Source: Colius striatus (Eukaryota; Chordata; Aves; Coliiformes; Coliidae). Taken from it: a stretch of 64,000 nt of DNA. Position numbers and translations under genes: made by a program. The stretch's first letter is position 1, and every line of letters begins with the position of its first letter. Under the pieces are notes generated by a model. The model searched no databases. It saw nothing but the letters and a program-made list of their open reading frames with translations, and was not told where the DNA came from. Where the stretch lies: the NCBI RefSeq assembly GCF_028858725.1, contig NC_084769.1:7689501-7753500 (forward strand). The letters run 5' to 3'. Below, piece by piece: positions 25,001 through 34,600 of this stretch.

Positions 25001-25869
25001 TCTTTGCTTGTCCAGTGTGGGCAACAAAATGCTAATTCCTTGCTCTCTCTTGATGAAACTATGCATGATTTTCTTCTTAGGGCAGAAGATGTGTGTAGGA
25101 ATAGCTAATGTGTCCTTGGTTCCCTGCAGCTGAATGAAATGATCACCAACCCAACAGAAGGGCAGTTCTGGCAGGCAGACCACATCCGGCCCGTTTACAG
25201 CGGCGGCGGCCAGTGCTCCCTGGAGAACCTGCAGACGCTGTGCACAGCCTGCCACAGAGAGGTCAGTGGGCATGGCCACACCCCTGCAGCACTTCTCATC
25301 ACAGGAGGGGCTGGGGCAGAGGGATGGGCAGAGGTGTGGCAGCCTGGCCCCAACTGGGAGCAGAGCCCTCAGCCCAGCTCTGCCCCACGAGGGCCCAGGA
25401 CGAATCCTCTGCCCGTGTCCTTCAGGAACACTCTGGGCTGGTTCTGGCAGTGCTGCCTTGTGCCCTGGGGAGGGAAGGCCTGGCTCCTGTACCTCTTGCC
25501 CCAGCAGCTGCTGCCATTACACCCTTCCTGAGGCCTCCTCTCTCCTGCTGAGCAGCCCCTGTGCTCACTGCCTCCATCCCTACGGTGAGGATGGAAAGAT
25601 GGAGCGTTAATCAGTTCCCACACAACAGTCTCCTTAGGATTTGGGAAAATGTCACCTTAATAAACACTTGTGTTTCACTGTTGCCCGCTGCAAAATGAGA
25701 CTGAAGTTGAGCTGTGGGCTGTTGCTTGCCCTGGAGTGTGACTGACCAGACCCACCTTGCTCTTTTGCAGAGAACAGCCCAACAGGCCAAGGAGAGGAGT
25801 CAGCTGAAGAGACGTTCTTTGGCTACCAAGTATGGCTGCGATATCACCAAATTCTTTGTGAAGATGTGA
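830..25869 (+). CDS. ZRANB3: ZRANB3: annealing helicase/endonuclease of stalled replication forks (5'-partial, 18 exons)
   Basis: The spliced exons form one frame of 3,150 nt (1,049 residues plus stop). The first visible codon is M of the Walker A segment MGLGKT, so roughly the first 60 residues (including the preceding DE) lie upstream. Domain order in visible residues: SNF2 ATPase lobes (Walker A at 1-6, DESH at about 111-114, LLTGTP, RecA-like lobe 2 with [11 protein letters not shown] at about 370-380); PIP box QHDIRSFF at 463-470; RanBP2-type zinc finger WHCGIC...CEMC at about 587-610; a HARP-like/substrate-recognition stretch at about 690-850; two Cys pairs and an HNH nuclease at about 880-1020; a basic tail ending KFFVKM. 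In mammals this enzyme binds K63-polyubiquitinated PCNA, remodels and reverses forks, anneals DNA and cuts fork substrates. All introns are GT-AG and phases agree throughout. It is convergent with RAB3GAP1. The name is secure; exact UTRs are not visible. Confidence 0.97.
1050..1840 (-). repeat. CR1 LINE fragment, antisense
   Basis: A long CR1 copy lacking the very 3' tail, in ZRANB3 visible intron 1. It reads antisense: 'GGGAACCTCCTGTGTTCCAG', then 'CAGCCTTTCCTCATA', and further in 'CCAGCCTGTGAAGGTCCTTC'. It carries several small indels and looks old. Confidence 0.85.
3896..4127 (+). CDS. ZRANB3: ZRANB3 visible exon 2 (DEAH-type box)
   Basis: It begins after CTCTTTTAG and ends before GTATTT, a weak donor. 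It encodes [11 protein letters not shown], the Walker B box DESH (4005-4016), and motif [16 protein letters not shown], where it ends in phase 0. Confidence 0.95.
4128..8310 (+). other. ZRANB3 introns around visible exon 3
   Basis: Apart from the 86-nt exon at 5801-5886, I see only AT-rich intronic DNA here: no clear CR1, no RNA gene and no conserved reading frame. Confidence 0.6.
5801..5886 (+). CDS. ZRANB3: ZRANB3 visible exon 3
   Basis: It starts after TTTATACAG and stops before GTATTA. It encodes [16 protein letters not shown] and the following AKKYCNARV, the lobe 1-to-2 linker typical of ZRANB3/SMARCAL1. It ends with two leftover bases. Confidence 0.94.
8311..8482 (+). CDS. ZRANB3: ZRANB3 visible exon 4
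   Basis: It starts after TCATTTTCAG and ends before GTAGAT. It encodes [20 protein letters not shown], then [16 protein letters not shown] and the segment ending PQAAAK. A CR1 copy begins only about 50 bp past the donor. Confidence 0.95.
8535..8825 (+). repeat. CR1 LINE 3' fragment, sense
   Basis: It contains 'GACAGGACAAGGGGTAATGA', 'GCACAGGCTGCCCAGGGAGG' and the tail 'GATGATCTCTAGAGGTCCC', in the ZRANB3 intron right after visible exon 4. Confidence 0.92.
9148..9276 (+). CDS. ZRANB3: ZRANB3 visible exon 5
   Basis: It starts after CCAATTAG and ends before GTAAGT: 43 codons, phase 0 at both ends. It encodes [13 protein letters not shown] through [13 protein letters not shown], the start of the second RecA lobe. 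Confidence 0.94.
10620..10739 (+). CDS. ZRANB3: ZRANB3 visible exon 6 (motif IV)
   Basis: It starts after TTACTCCAG and ends before GTAATG: 40 codons, phase 0. It encodes [12 protein letters not shown] and the motif IV strand [19 protein letters not shown]. Confidence 0.95.
11427..11546 (+). CDS. ZRANB3: ZRANB3 visible exon 7 (motif V, first half)
   Basis: It starts after GTGCTGTAG and ends before GTAGGA: 40 codons. It encodes [25 protein letters not shown] and IQAAGQ. A CR1 tail starts about 35 bp after the donor. Confidence 0.95.
11581..12090 (-). repeat. CR1 LINE 3' fragment, antisense
   Basis: It starts with the tail complement 'AGAATCACAGAATGGTGGG' only 35 bp past the visible exon 7 donor and runs through 'CAGCCTTTCCTCATAAGGAA'. 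The inner end has a small GGCTAGGGAACT duplication. Confidence 0.92.
12562..12741 (+). CDS. ZRANB3: ZRANB3 visible exon 8 (motifs V-VI)
   Basis: It starts after TTGGTTTAG and ends before GTACGT: 60 codons. It encodes [20 protein letters not shown] and the arginine-finger motif [13 protein letters not shown] (12631-12663). The ATPase core appears intact. Confidence 0.96.
14161..14313 (+). CDS. ZRANB3: ZRANB3 visible exon 9
   Basis: It starts after CTTTCTGCAG and ends before GTAAGA: 51 codons. It encodes the conserved linker [19 protein letters not shown], then [14 protein letters not shown]. Confidence 0.94.
14933..15401 (+). CDS. ZRANB3: ZRANB3 visible exon 10 (PIP box and NZF zinc finger)
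   Basis: It starts after CTTTCCTAG and ends before GTAAGT. The PCNA-interacting PIP box QHDIRSFF is encoded at 14948-14971. A Ser/Lys/Glu-rich disordered stretch follows. The RanBP2/NZF finger (15320 to about 15391) has the C-x2-C...N...C-x2-C pattern with [10 protein letters not shown] and CEMC. In the family this finger reads polyubiquitin chains on PCNA. Confidence 0.95.
16397..16600 (+). CDS. ZRANB3: ZRANB3 visible exon 11 (acidic linker)
   Basis: It starts after TTGTCTGTAG and ends before GTAAAG. It encodes a low-complexity acidic linker ([14 protein letters not shown] through [11 protein letters not shown]) with no domain. Phase continuity (1 in, 1 out) and position support it as coding. 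Its sequence is the least conserved part of the gene. Confidence 0.85.
17130..17221 (+). CDS. ZRANB3: ZRANB3 visible exon 12
   Basis: It starts after CTCTTTCCAG and ends before GTAAAG. It encodes [19 protein letters not shown] and IHLYTK, the beginning of the HARP-like substrate-recognition region. Confidence 0.94.
18275..18342 (+). repeat. CR1 tail fragment, sense
   Basis: Only the CR1 3' end remains: 'GTTGGACTGGATGATC' followed by 'GGTCCCTTCCAACCC'. It lies in a ZRANB3 intron. Confidence 0.85.
18728..18829 (+). CDS. ZRANB3: ZRANB3 visible exon 13
   Basis: It starts after CTTGTGTAG and ends before GTAAGA: 34 codons. It encodes [20 protein letters not shown] and DLPEAFQHK of the substrate-recognition region. 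Confidence 0.93.
20238..20263 (-). repeat. CR1 tail remnant, antisense
   Basis: A remnant of roughly 25 bp, 'AAATCACAGAATGGTAGGGG', in a ZRANB3 intron. It is too short to classify further. Confidence 0.5.
20777..20919 (+). CDS. ZRANB3: ZRANB3 visible exon 14
   Basis: It starts after TCTCCCCCAG and ends before GTACGT. It encodes [18 protein letters not shown] and [11 protein letters not shown], a well conserved helical stretch. It ends with two leftover bases. Confidence 0.94.
22098..22450 (-). repeat. CR1 LINE 3' fragment, antisense
   Basis: It runs from 'AGAATCACAGAATCTTAAGA' through 'CAGGTGGGTTTGGAATGTCC' to 'GACCACCCCTCAATTGCAG'. It ends about 75 bp before the ZRANB3 visible exon 15 acceptor. 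Confidence 0.92.
22525..22668 (+). CDS. ZRANB3: ZRANB3 visible exon 15
   Basis: It starts after TTATTTTAG and ends before GTAAGT. It encodes [20 protein letters not shown] and VRLISRASG, then a divergent linker. A CR1 copy ends about 75 bp upstream of the acceptor. Confidence 0.92.
23476..23869 (+). CDS. ZRANB3: ZRANB3 visible exon 16 (Cys pairs before the HNH)
   Basis: It starts after TGCAAACAG and ends before GTAACA. It encodes [20 protein letters not shown], then [38 protein letters not shown] and [11 protein letters not shown]. CxxC/CxxxC pairs suggest a structural metal site preceding the nuclease. The first half is markedly GC-rich compared with the flanking introns. Confidence 0.95.
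24098..24350 (-). repeat. CR1 LINE fragment, antisense (divergent)
   Basis: It has 'GGTCAGAAAAGACCTTCAAG', 'TCCCTCCAGGGATGGTGACC' and 'CTGGGCAGCCTGTGCCAGTG'. It differs in subfamily from most other copies in the window and lies in the ZRANB3 intron between the Cys-pair and HNH exons. Confidence 0.85.
25130..25261 (+). CDS. ZRANB3: ZRANB3 visible exon 17 (HNH nuclease core)
   Basis: It starts after TCCCTGCAG and ends before GTCAGT: 44 codons. The HNH motif is complete: [11 protein letters not shown] (catalytic DH), then [14 protein letters not shown] (Asn) and TACHRE (final His). It gives the structure-specific endonuclease activity described for this protein. Confidence 0.96.
25771..25869 (+). 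CDS. ZRANB3: ZRANB3 last coding exon (APIM-like tail)
   Basis: It starts after TCTTTTGCAG and ends at TGA 25867-25869. It encodes [20 protein letters not shown] and ends ITKFFVKM. The terminal K-F-F-V-K sits where mammals have the APIM PCNA-binding motif R-F-L-V-K; the third position here is Phe instead of an aliphatic residue. Confidence 0.94.
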   Translation, partial: RTAQQAKERSQLKRRSLATKYGCDITKFFVKM

Positions 25870-26613
25870 AATGCACAAGCTACTCAGTTACATTCTAACT
25901 CAGAAACCACTAGAGTTGCACAGTTCTCCTCACAGTGATTTTTAAAAAGAAATCCTTATTGTGGAGCACAGTGTTGGTAGAGGGAAGGAAATACAGGCTT
26001 CAACCCAAGGAATCATTGGTAAGGGTAAATGGCAGAGGGCTGGGGGTGGCTGCAGCCTGGGTACTTGATCATGGTTGTATTTTTATGACCCTGTGGTTTA
26101 AAGCTCAGTTTCTGTGTGGAACCCTTACTGCTGTGCATTGTTTTCCTAGTACACTCTAGATACAGCTGCAAGAATTCCAAGTGCTCTTGAAACTTCTCGT
26201 GGTCTTACAGGGTTCAGTTCTATTGGGGACAGCTTGGTCCAAGAAGGTATCTTCAGTTTAAATTTTATTCTTTGTTCACATACCAAAACTGCTGGAGAAA
26301 ACACAGGCTCTGCTATCTGCTATGGCAAAAATAGCATGAGTGATTTGTCTCTTCAAAGCCCGTCTCCCATGGTTCTGACCAGCATGAGGGCCCCCGGGCA
26401 CTGAGCCTGACTTGCAGCCCTTTGGCACTTACAATTAATGGCTAGTGCTGTCTGTTTTTCCTTGAACCAGCTTGTATTAAGAACTTATTCATGCTGCAGA
26501 AGCAGAGCTATTACCAATGACCTCAGCAACGGGAATTCCTTAGAAATGCTATTTGCAGAAATGCTGGTTAGTTTGAGCTCTTTATGTGGCTTTTGTTCTT
26601 TATGGTTACTTCA

Positions 26614-26619
26614 AATAAA
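26614..26619 (+). terminator. Candidate ZRANB3 poly(A) signal
   Basis: AATAAA lies 745 bp after the ZRANB3 stop, followed within about 30 bp by a T-rich run. It is the first canonical hexamer I see after the stop on this strand. Without transcript data the cleavage site is only inferred. Confidence 0.5.
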
Positions 26620-27527
26620 TCCATTTCTCTTTTCCTGACGACTTTTTTTTATGCTTTCTCAGTCTCTTCTCTACCCCTTGAATGCTGTAAGGCAGCAGCA
26701 AGTTCAAAAAGCACAGCTGCTTCTAGAAGTACCTGACCAGTACATCTAGTTCAATTGGCTGAAAAGCTGTCTGGAAGAGCCTGGTGAGAAACATGCTTGG
26801 TTTTGAACATTCATTTCCTCAGACCAGGTAGGGATGTGAGTGCACCATTTTCTGCAGGGGGGAGCTAACTGGCCTTCTCCAGCAAAGGCGCCTTTAGGGA
26901 AGGGGTCTGAAAAAGTGATCTCTGAGTGTGACAAAAGGAATCATCTCTGCAGTGGGGTAGAAGCCCAAGAGCAGCCCCATAACCCACGGAGGGATTTCCA
27001 AGCTTAGGCAGCTTTTAGGAGAGGCCACATGTTAATGTAAGCCAGCACAGCAGGAGAGGATGAAACCCAGAGCAGCAGTGCAGAGGCTGAAGGTAAAGAT
27101 CACTTGTTCAGCAAGGGGCCTTGTGCCAGTGCTTGTGGCAAAGCTGGAATGTTAAACACCACCTACATTGGTCCTTGTCTTCCACATCCCTTTTGTTAGA
27201 GGAATTTGCCTCAGGTAAAGTAACAGCCTGGAGACCAAATGCTGTGAGAAGCCTTTTCTCCACACGTTGGGTAAGGAAAAAATAACTCTTCTTTATCCTG
27301 AAAAATTAACTTCCCCTTGCCTCCAACTTTATGTGAGGGAAACACTGCAGCCCCTGCCCCCTCAGAAGGTTGAGGGTAACATGTGGACCCAACACTTTGA
27401 GACAGAAGTGTACTTAATGTACTCACAGTCCTGAACATCCTCTTTCTGTGTCAAATCATGCAAAAACCATTCTGACACGTCCTCTTCTGGTACCCAGAGC
27501 AGTCAGAGCGCTGAGAGTAAGCTCAGA

Positions 27528-27533
27528 TTTATT
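27528..27533 (-). terminator. Candidate RAB3GAP1 poly(A) signal
   Basis: AATAAA on the - strand (TTTATT on +) lies about 830 nt beyond the RAB3GAP1 stop. A GT-rich stretch follows on the - strand at about 27440-27480. It is plausible as the main 3' end but unproven. Confidence 0.45.
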
Positions 27534-28361
27534 GAGTAACATCAACAACACTGAAGCCATTTTTGCATTTCCTTCTGGAAAGTAACACAGTGTTTGCTGA
27601 TTCTCTACAAACACAGAAAGATCACAGGAAAGCAACATTGGCACATAGACATTAGTGTTCAGGTACTGGGGACAGTTTACAGCAGTGGAGAGGAGTTGTT
27701 GGCCCCTGCTTTGCACCATGCTCATGACAGACAGCATCCACCCTCTCAGTGAGCCCTGGTAGGGAGCAGGTTTACTGCCCACCTGCAGCCCCCCATACCT
27801 CACACCCTTGTCCCAAGCAGAAATAAGATGTTGTAGGACAAGTGCTGCCACGCCAGAAGCTGTCAACGTGAACTAGAGTGTACTGAGTACTTTCAATTAA
27901 AAAAGGTACAACTATTTGCAACTTTGTGATTAACCAAAAAATACTGGGCTGGGTAGTGATGATTAGCAATAAATACAAATCCCTTCAGCTTTGCACATCC
28001 ATTTAAGCAGAGTAAGGGCAGCTGATAAAGTCTGATTAAGAACTATAAAGCAGCGGTATGTTGTGCATGAATTTGCAGCAGCAGCCTTTGCATACAGCCC
28101 ATCACAGCCCTCAGGAACCACGCTAATGCAAAAACAAAGGACCAGGCCCTTGGGTGAGAGAAGAGGGACACTGCCGAACCTTCTTCACTACAGTTCCTTC
28201 CAACGAAGACTCGTGGCAAAGCCGTTCCCCAGCTGCTGCAGGCATCCTGCTCGGCCAGTTCAGCTCCGTCCTTGGGAACACGTCACCATCGCCAGCGCCA
28301 GGCCCTGGCCAACACGGCCTGCCCCCGAGGGAAACCAACACTTGTGGGGCCGGGGGTGGGG

Positions 28362-28604
28362 TCAGAAGAAGGTTGTGTCTGCGGAGAAGGCCCCTGCCAG
28401 GCGGAAGTCTTCCTTGGTGAGGACGCTGTACATGCGCTGGGGCAGGGCCTTGGAGTACGGTGCGGGGCGGGGGGCGCAGGCGCGCAGGATCACCTCCCGG
28501 CCCGTGGGCGGTGGGAAATCCGCCACGGCGCCCGGCAGCGGCTTCCGCTCCTCCGCGGCGCCCGCCCGCTTCGGCTCCTCGTCTGGCGCCGGCACCGCTG
28601 CCAC
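28362..28604 (-). CDS. RAB3GAP1: RAB3GAP1 exon 24 (C-terminus)
   Basis: Acceptor CGTTGCAG at 28606-28605; TGA at 28364-28362. It encodes a GC-rich Ala/Pro linker, then [33 protein letters not shown] and [14 protein letters not shown]. The linker is Ala/Pro-rich, which tracks the local GC peak. Confidence 0.95.
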   Translation of the reverse strand: MAAVPAPDEEPKRAGAAEERKPLPGAVADFPPPTGREVILRACAPRPAPYSKALPQRMYSVLTKEDFRLAGAFSADTTFF

Positions 28605-31600
28605 CTGCAACGACAGCAGACGTGTCACTGCAGCCACAGCTGCTGCCGAGGAAGGGCCAGACACACCCAGGGGCTTTATGTGCACACAGAGCGAGACACT
28701 CATGGGATGTCAAGGAACCGACTGCGCACAATCAAATGGAAGAACCTTCACGTGCGGGTGGGGAAGCTCAGCCCAAGCTCCTGATGCAGCATCACGCCCT
28801 GCCTGAGCAGGGCTCCCTCCTCAGCTCTCTGTGGCAACACAAGGCCACACCAGCCTCCTCTTAAATTAACCAGGGCCACTACTGGACTCGTGCAAGAAGG
28901 CACCTGCCTTTTCCTTCTTGCCACACCTGCTTCCTGTGGCCAGCAGCCTGCCCAAATGACACTGTAGAGCAAGGGAGAAGCTGTACAGGCCCCAGAGATG
29001 CTCACTGCCTTAAGAGCCACAGCAAGCAGCAGTGCTGAAGCCTGACTAGGGGCAGAAGGGCTGCTGTGTTCTATTCAGCCCAATGAATATTGCCTAATTA
29101 CATACATATCCACATACACCCCTCCATAACCCTAGAGGCTCCTAATTCAAGTGTACACAAACTTACCCAGGTCACTGAGGTGTGGCAGAAGCCACTGGCC
29201 AACCATCATGGCCCCTCACAGCTGCCCCCTTGCACCTCTGCTCCCACCTCTCTGCCCACACGTTGCCCAGGAGCAGGGGCCTGGCCCCCCTCATCACTGC
29301 AGCCTGAGCTACAGGAGAAGGCACCAGGGACTAGTGCCGCTTGTTCTCACAAGGACAGCTACACTTCCTCACACACCTACCCCAGTTCCTTCCCACACCT
29401 CTATCTCTGTCCAAAATGTTCAGTACATGCACTAAGTGCTGATATCCAGACTGCAACACTGAGGTACCATCCCTCTCTCCTTAACCCCCGACCAGCTCCA
29501 TAGCCAGCACTGTGACAGCAACAGAGAAGACAAGAAAGGCAAGGCCACATATTCCAGCATCAGAAGATGTTAATGTTCACTTGAAGAAATGGTCTGGTTT
29601 GGAGTTTGTGTAGGTTTCTTTAGAGATATCTCTCCCTTTTCACTAGGTGTTTAGGCTCTACACATGAAGTCTGAGAATGAGGAAAAAAAAACCATTCTGG
29701 AAACACGGAATTATGCTCAATGTGTGCACAACAGTACAAACTGAATCAGGCTGCTGTACTGTGGCTACCAAAAAGTTCAACTCTATGCAGCTAGGGAAGA
29801 TGAGTGGGAAACGAGGGACAAAGTTGGTTACCTCATCAGAAGACTCAGTCAGCTTGGAAAGGGATGAGAAAAGAACCAGTGGTGAAAGATAGAAACAAAG
29901 GCAAGTCAGAGGCGACTTACAAGAGGACAGGAGGAGATTGTAGGTTTAAAGAGACATCATGCACTCTGCTTCCAAGAACATGCATTTGCTATCACCATTT
30001 TCCTGAGAACACTGGAGAACATAACACCACATTTTACACAACTCAGAGAGGAGTCCAGGGTGAAAAGGTAACAAACAGTCATTTGACTTCTATTTACCAA
30101 ATGGCTCTCCACTGAAATACGTGGCAAACTATACATGAGGGGGTTGAGTAGCAAGGCAGCTCCTAAGAAGTTAACAGTGACCAGGTACTAGTGGGCAATG
30201 GTCTGGAACCCAGCTTTAGTTACTGATGGTTCAATAGACACAAAACCCTAGAAATCCACCCCCACCTTTAGCAAACCTGGACACAAGAAGCTCTCACTTG
30301 CCTTTTAAAACACAAGGCCTCGATATCGGAAGGGCACATTCACATGTGTGCCCCCCTCCCAGGGCCCAGCAGCCCAGCTGACACCCTGAGATTGACAGCC
30401 AGGTTCTCCCTAGACAGTAGTAGGGGTAAAAGATATGTTCTGACTTCCATTTCTCAGAATAACCACAGTCTGTTTTCAGAATGGTCCTTTTTATGCTTAG
30501 TTGCAAAATACAGATTATTAGAAAAGCATCCAGATTGTCCAAATGTTGCATTGCCAATCACAACACTTTGGCAGCAGTGATTGCCAAACAGGATTTCAGG
30601 CAGTACTATGCTACCTTGTTAAAGCTGCAGTTCCATTTTAAGTTAGACAATTTGATGCTCTGAATAGGTGTAATTCTGGCAGAAACTGAAGGCTGACAGC
30701 AGTCCAAGGAGGTTGGAAATCGATACTTTAAGGCCAATTATTACAAAGACTGCTCAAGAGAAAAAGGCAATATTGCTACCAACATAGGCTGGGGAGGGGT
30801 TTCCAGAGAACAAATGCAACAGTGGCAGTAAGCTGAAAGCAGAGGTGTATTGGGAAGGGATGGAAACACTTCCTAAGCATGCTAGTTTCCATAGAAAACA
30901 TCTCCACTATGAGCCTCAGTCTAAGAAGTTTGTCCTTTGAAAATATTTAATATTACAACATGTTTCTCTGTATTCCCATGTGAAAGGGTCAACAGGCTTG
31001 GCTGTTGTTGCTGTGATGTTGCATATGCCATGCAACTGGAAGCAAGCAGAGATTTGTGCCACAACAGCTTTACTCATGTTACCATTGGAAGTAAATTAAA
31101 CACTAATGCCAACTCCCTCTGCTCCGATGGGTTTAATTGTTTCACGTCCCAGGTCACCTACTCTTCCTTCCTCTGTTCTGTTCTTGCCAAAATCATGTTG
31201 AACATCACACCAAAAAACAACCCCTCAAGCACATTTATGACAATACATGCCTCTATGCAGACAAAGTAAACTGCAAAGCAGTCACAAGCGCTCTCTTACC
31301 CTCTGAGCGTTCAGGAACAGCTTGTGAATAATGCTACCAGCAGGTCCTCTTCCTGCACCCACAACCGACACTTCTGGCTGCTCCAGGAGACAGTTTACAA
31401 ATCTGGTGGCACAAGTTATTGAGAAGGAAAAAAAAGGATTGTTTAATTCTCAGCAGTATCCAGGCTGCTAATCTAAAACCAGAATTGTTTCCTGTGAGGA
31501 GGTCTCCATCTAGCAGCATTCACACAGAGCCAGAACTGGCAGGCACTCAAGGAGTTCTCTGTTGTACAAGTTAAAGGAAAAACCTCTGGGATTGCTCAGA

Positions 31601-34600
31601 TCCCACTGAATATCATCACCTCTTCAATTCCTTTACCCTAAATACTAAACACCCTTTAGCCTTCAGCTGTTCCCTCCTACCTTTGCAGATAAGGCAGGTC
31701 AGAGTGAAGCTGAACACAGCTGCCTCCCACCCACAGTCAGAGGCAGAACCACACAGCTGCAGCTCTAGCAGCAGAGCCAATTAACACCTCCCTTGCAACT
31801 GAGGCTCTGAAGGGCCCCACTGCTCTCAATTAACTGTAAATGGAGGCCAGGCTCTTAATGCAGATGTATGAGTTCAACACAGAAAGCCTTTATGGTGTTG
31901 GCCACACAGCAGAAGCAGCGATCCCACAACTGTTTTGAGCCCAAAGATCTGGGGTTGTTTGGGAAGTGTCACCTCTCAGCACAGCAGCAAGAGGTCACTA
32001 ATTGGGCAGGAGGTAGAGAAGCAATGAAACATGGCTGGTCCTTTATCATTCGGAGACATGATCACTCTCTACAAGCAACCTGAAGGGGAGCTGTAGTGAG
32101 CTGGGGGCTGATCTCTCCAGTAATGAATGATAGAACATGAGGAAATGGGCTCAATCCCAGGGGAGGTTTAGGTTGGACATAAGGAAGCACTTTTTCACCA
32201 AGAGAGTTACTAAGCATTGGAAGGGGCTGCCCAGGGAGGTGGTGGCATCACCATCCCTGGAGATATTCAAAAGACATGTAGATGAGGTGCTGAGGGACAT
32301 GGTTTAGTTCAGTGCTGGGCCTGGCTGTGTGAGGTGAGTGGTTGGACTTGATATCTTAAAGGTCTTTTCCAACCATAACGATTCAGTGATTCTGTGATTC
32401 GTTCCTATGGCTCCTCAGGAAGAGGTTTCAAAATAGCCAGACTAAAAGAAGAAAATGTTCCTTTGGGGGGGTATTTCATTGCACGTTAGTTACAGGAAAT
32501 AGCGAGCACACAGTCCTCATTCTGCCTCTGCTCTACCAACGTTTGCCAAAGGTGCCTTTTACACGCATGGAAAAAATAAATGAAGTCCCCAGTACTAAGA
32601 TCACCACAAACACCATTCAAATATCCTGTATCAGGTGTTTGCAAAGAGATGGTCACTTAGAGGAGCATTTTGGGTGCCCAGATCCCCAGTACTGTCAAGA
32701 TCACCACAAACACCATTCAAATATCCTGTATCAGGTGTTTGCAAAGAGATGGTCACTTAGAGGAGCATTTTGGGTGCCCAGATGTAACGTGGCCAGTCAG
32801 GCAGCCCAGGGACAGGGACACCTCATGGCTACAGCTACCAAATGTGATCCCTCAGCAGTTCGGCATCATCCCCACTTCCCACTGTCCCAAAGCAAAACTA
32901 CAAAAAAAGGGCATCAGAGGAAAACCAAAACAACACAGAGGGAAGAAAAAAAGAATAATGATACAAAATAAAATCAGTCACCTTTGTAGATCTTCTTTCT
33001 CCTCCTCATTTTCACATTTCTCTACCCCGAACTTGGCTTTCAGAGACCTGGCCCTGGCGATCATAGCTTCCACACTCATGATCTGAGCTATGATCTCCTG
33101 CAGGGGTTTAACCAAAATTCAAATTCATAAGATGCTCTTTTAGCACTGCCATAAACAGTGCAAGAGTCCATTAAGTTCTATGAAGTTTTTTTAAACCCTT
33201 ACTTCCAACTTCTTGTCCTCTGGGTTGGGGAATCGTAGAACTTTACTGGAATGGGATATGATCTGCTTTATAATCTTCTTAACTGAAGATATCTCTTCTA
33301 GTGCTTCTAGTTGGAAGAAAAGAAATGATAAAGATATAATTATTGCATCAGTGGTCACCCTAAAAGATGTCAGTAATTCATTAAATGTTATTTACCTTCT
33401 TCCTTTACCTTGAGTACAGCTGCATGGATGACACAAGGCAAGAGATGCCTTGCAAGGTCAGCTGGTTTCTGAATTGCAAGGTAGTGAAGCACCTGTAACA
33501 GAAGAAAATCAGATCTGTTAGTGACCAAAACTACTGCCCAGAGCCAAGGTTACCTCCAAAAGATGAGCACCTACACTGAAGAACTCACAAGAAGGTGCAG
33601 TGTTGGAGGACAGCACTCAACAGGTAGTTTTACACAAATCCTCAGGGACAGCTTACAGTCCCAACAGGTTAGAATGGAACTAAGAATAAGTCTGGTTGAG
33701 GAACAGTTCCATTTCCTAACACATGCAGGCAGATAAAGCTCTGAATTAAGTAAAACAGAAACATCTAAGTAGTGCAGCCTGTGAAGTCACAGTCCCCACT
33801 CTAATTGGTTTAGATACCTCAAACACACTGTTGTAGGGCAGCAAGAATTTCTGCTTAACCCTAAGCCACGTACAACCATTTTAATAACTCCATGAATACA
33901 CTGCAGCGATATGTCCATGGTTAATCCTGCAGGAGGAAGAAGGAAGGGCTGCTGTAAGCATTACAAGTCGGACTATCATCAGCTTTTTACCTTCTCTGCC
34001 TCTCTTGTGTCATCAAAGAGTCTCTTCTGCCTGCGGGCTGGGACTGGCTTTGCTGTCTCCCAGGCCTCTACCCACATGTTGCTGGGAATCCTCATCCGGG
34101 CACTCAGTCCCCCCTTGATTACCACATTCCCCTTTTCATCAACCACCTCCTCTTCGATGTAATCCCGAGGGGAGTACCACCTCACAAAATCCTCAAGACA
34201 ACAGCCAGGGTTAGCTGCCTGCAAGGAAGAGGAGAGAAATTTGTGCCCAAAATATCCTATAAAGCCATGATAAGCTGGGCAGGAAGGCAACGGGGCTTAG
34301 TGGGTGGACAACAGGCTAGGAGCAGAAACCTGGGGAACTCTGTTGTACACTGGGAAAGACAGTGAGGAGGGTGAAGGAATAAAGCCTAGACCAAGACAAT
34401 AGCAAGGGGTAAAACCCACACTGTCAACAAAGACATTTCCTCATTGCCCCAAAACAGTACATTCATTAGTTCAGGCAGGCTCAAAAATCATACTGTGAAA
34501 GCCTCTGTCTGGTACCTGACACATGCAATAAACATGAACTTTCATTAATTGTTTTAGGAGAAGCTGACACCATTCAACACTTAATATCCCAAGCCTATAA

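Larger units (their letters stand above)
25870..28361. other. Convergent tail region of ZRANB3 and RAB3GAP1 (3' UTRs)
   Basis: This gap of about 2.5 kb between the two stop codons contains no credible coding sequence. It probably holds the ZRANB3 3' UTR (about 25870-26640) and the RAB3GAP1 3' UTR (about 27505-28361 on the - strand), leaving a short intergenic piece. I see no CR1 copy in it. Confidence 0.6.

Noticed and set aside
28063-28806. Long open frames on both strands (247 aa on +, 202 aa on -) over RAB3GAP1 exon 24
   Set aside because: They overlap the real exon in other frames, are Arg/Pro/Ala-rich as expected of GC-rich DNA, and lack any recognisable domain. The RAB3GAP1 frame fits splice sites and family sequence.
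32543-33086. Two repetitive-looking 138-142-aa open frames
   Set aside because: They arise from the tandem duplication read in two frames and run into RAB3GAP1 exon 22 antisense; there is no domain.
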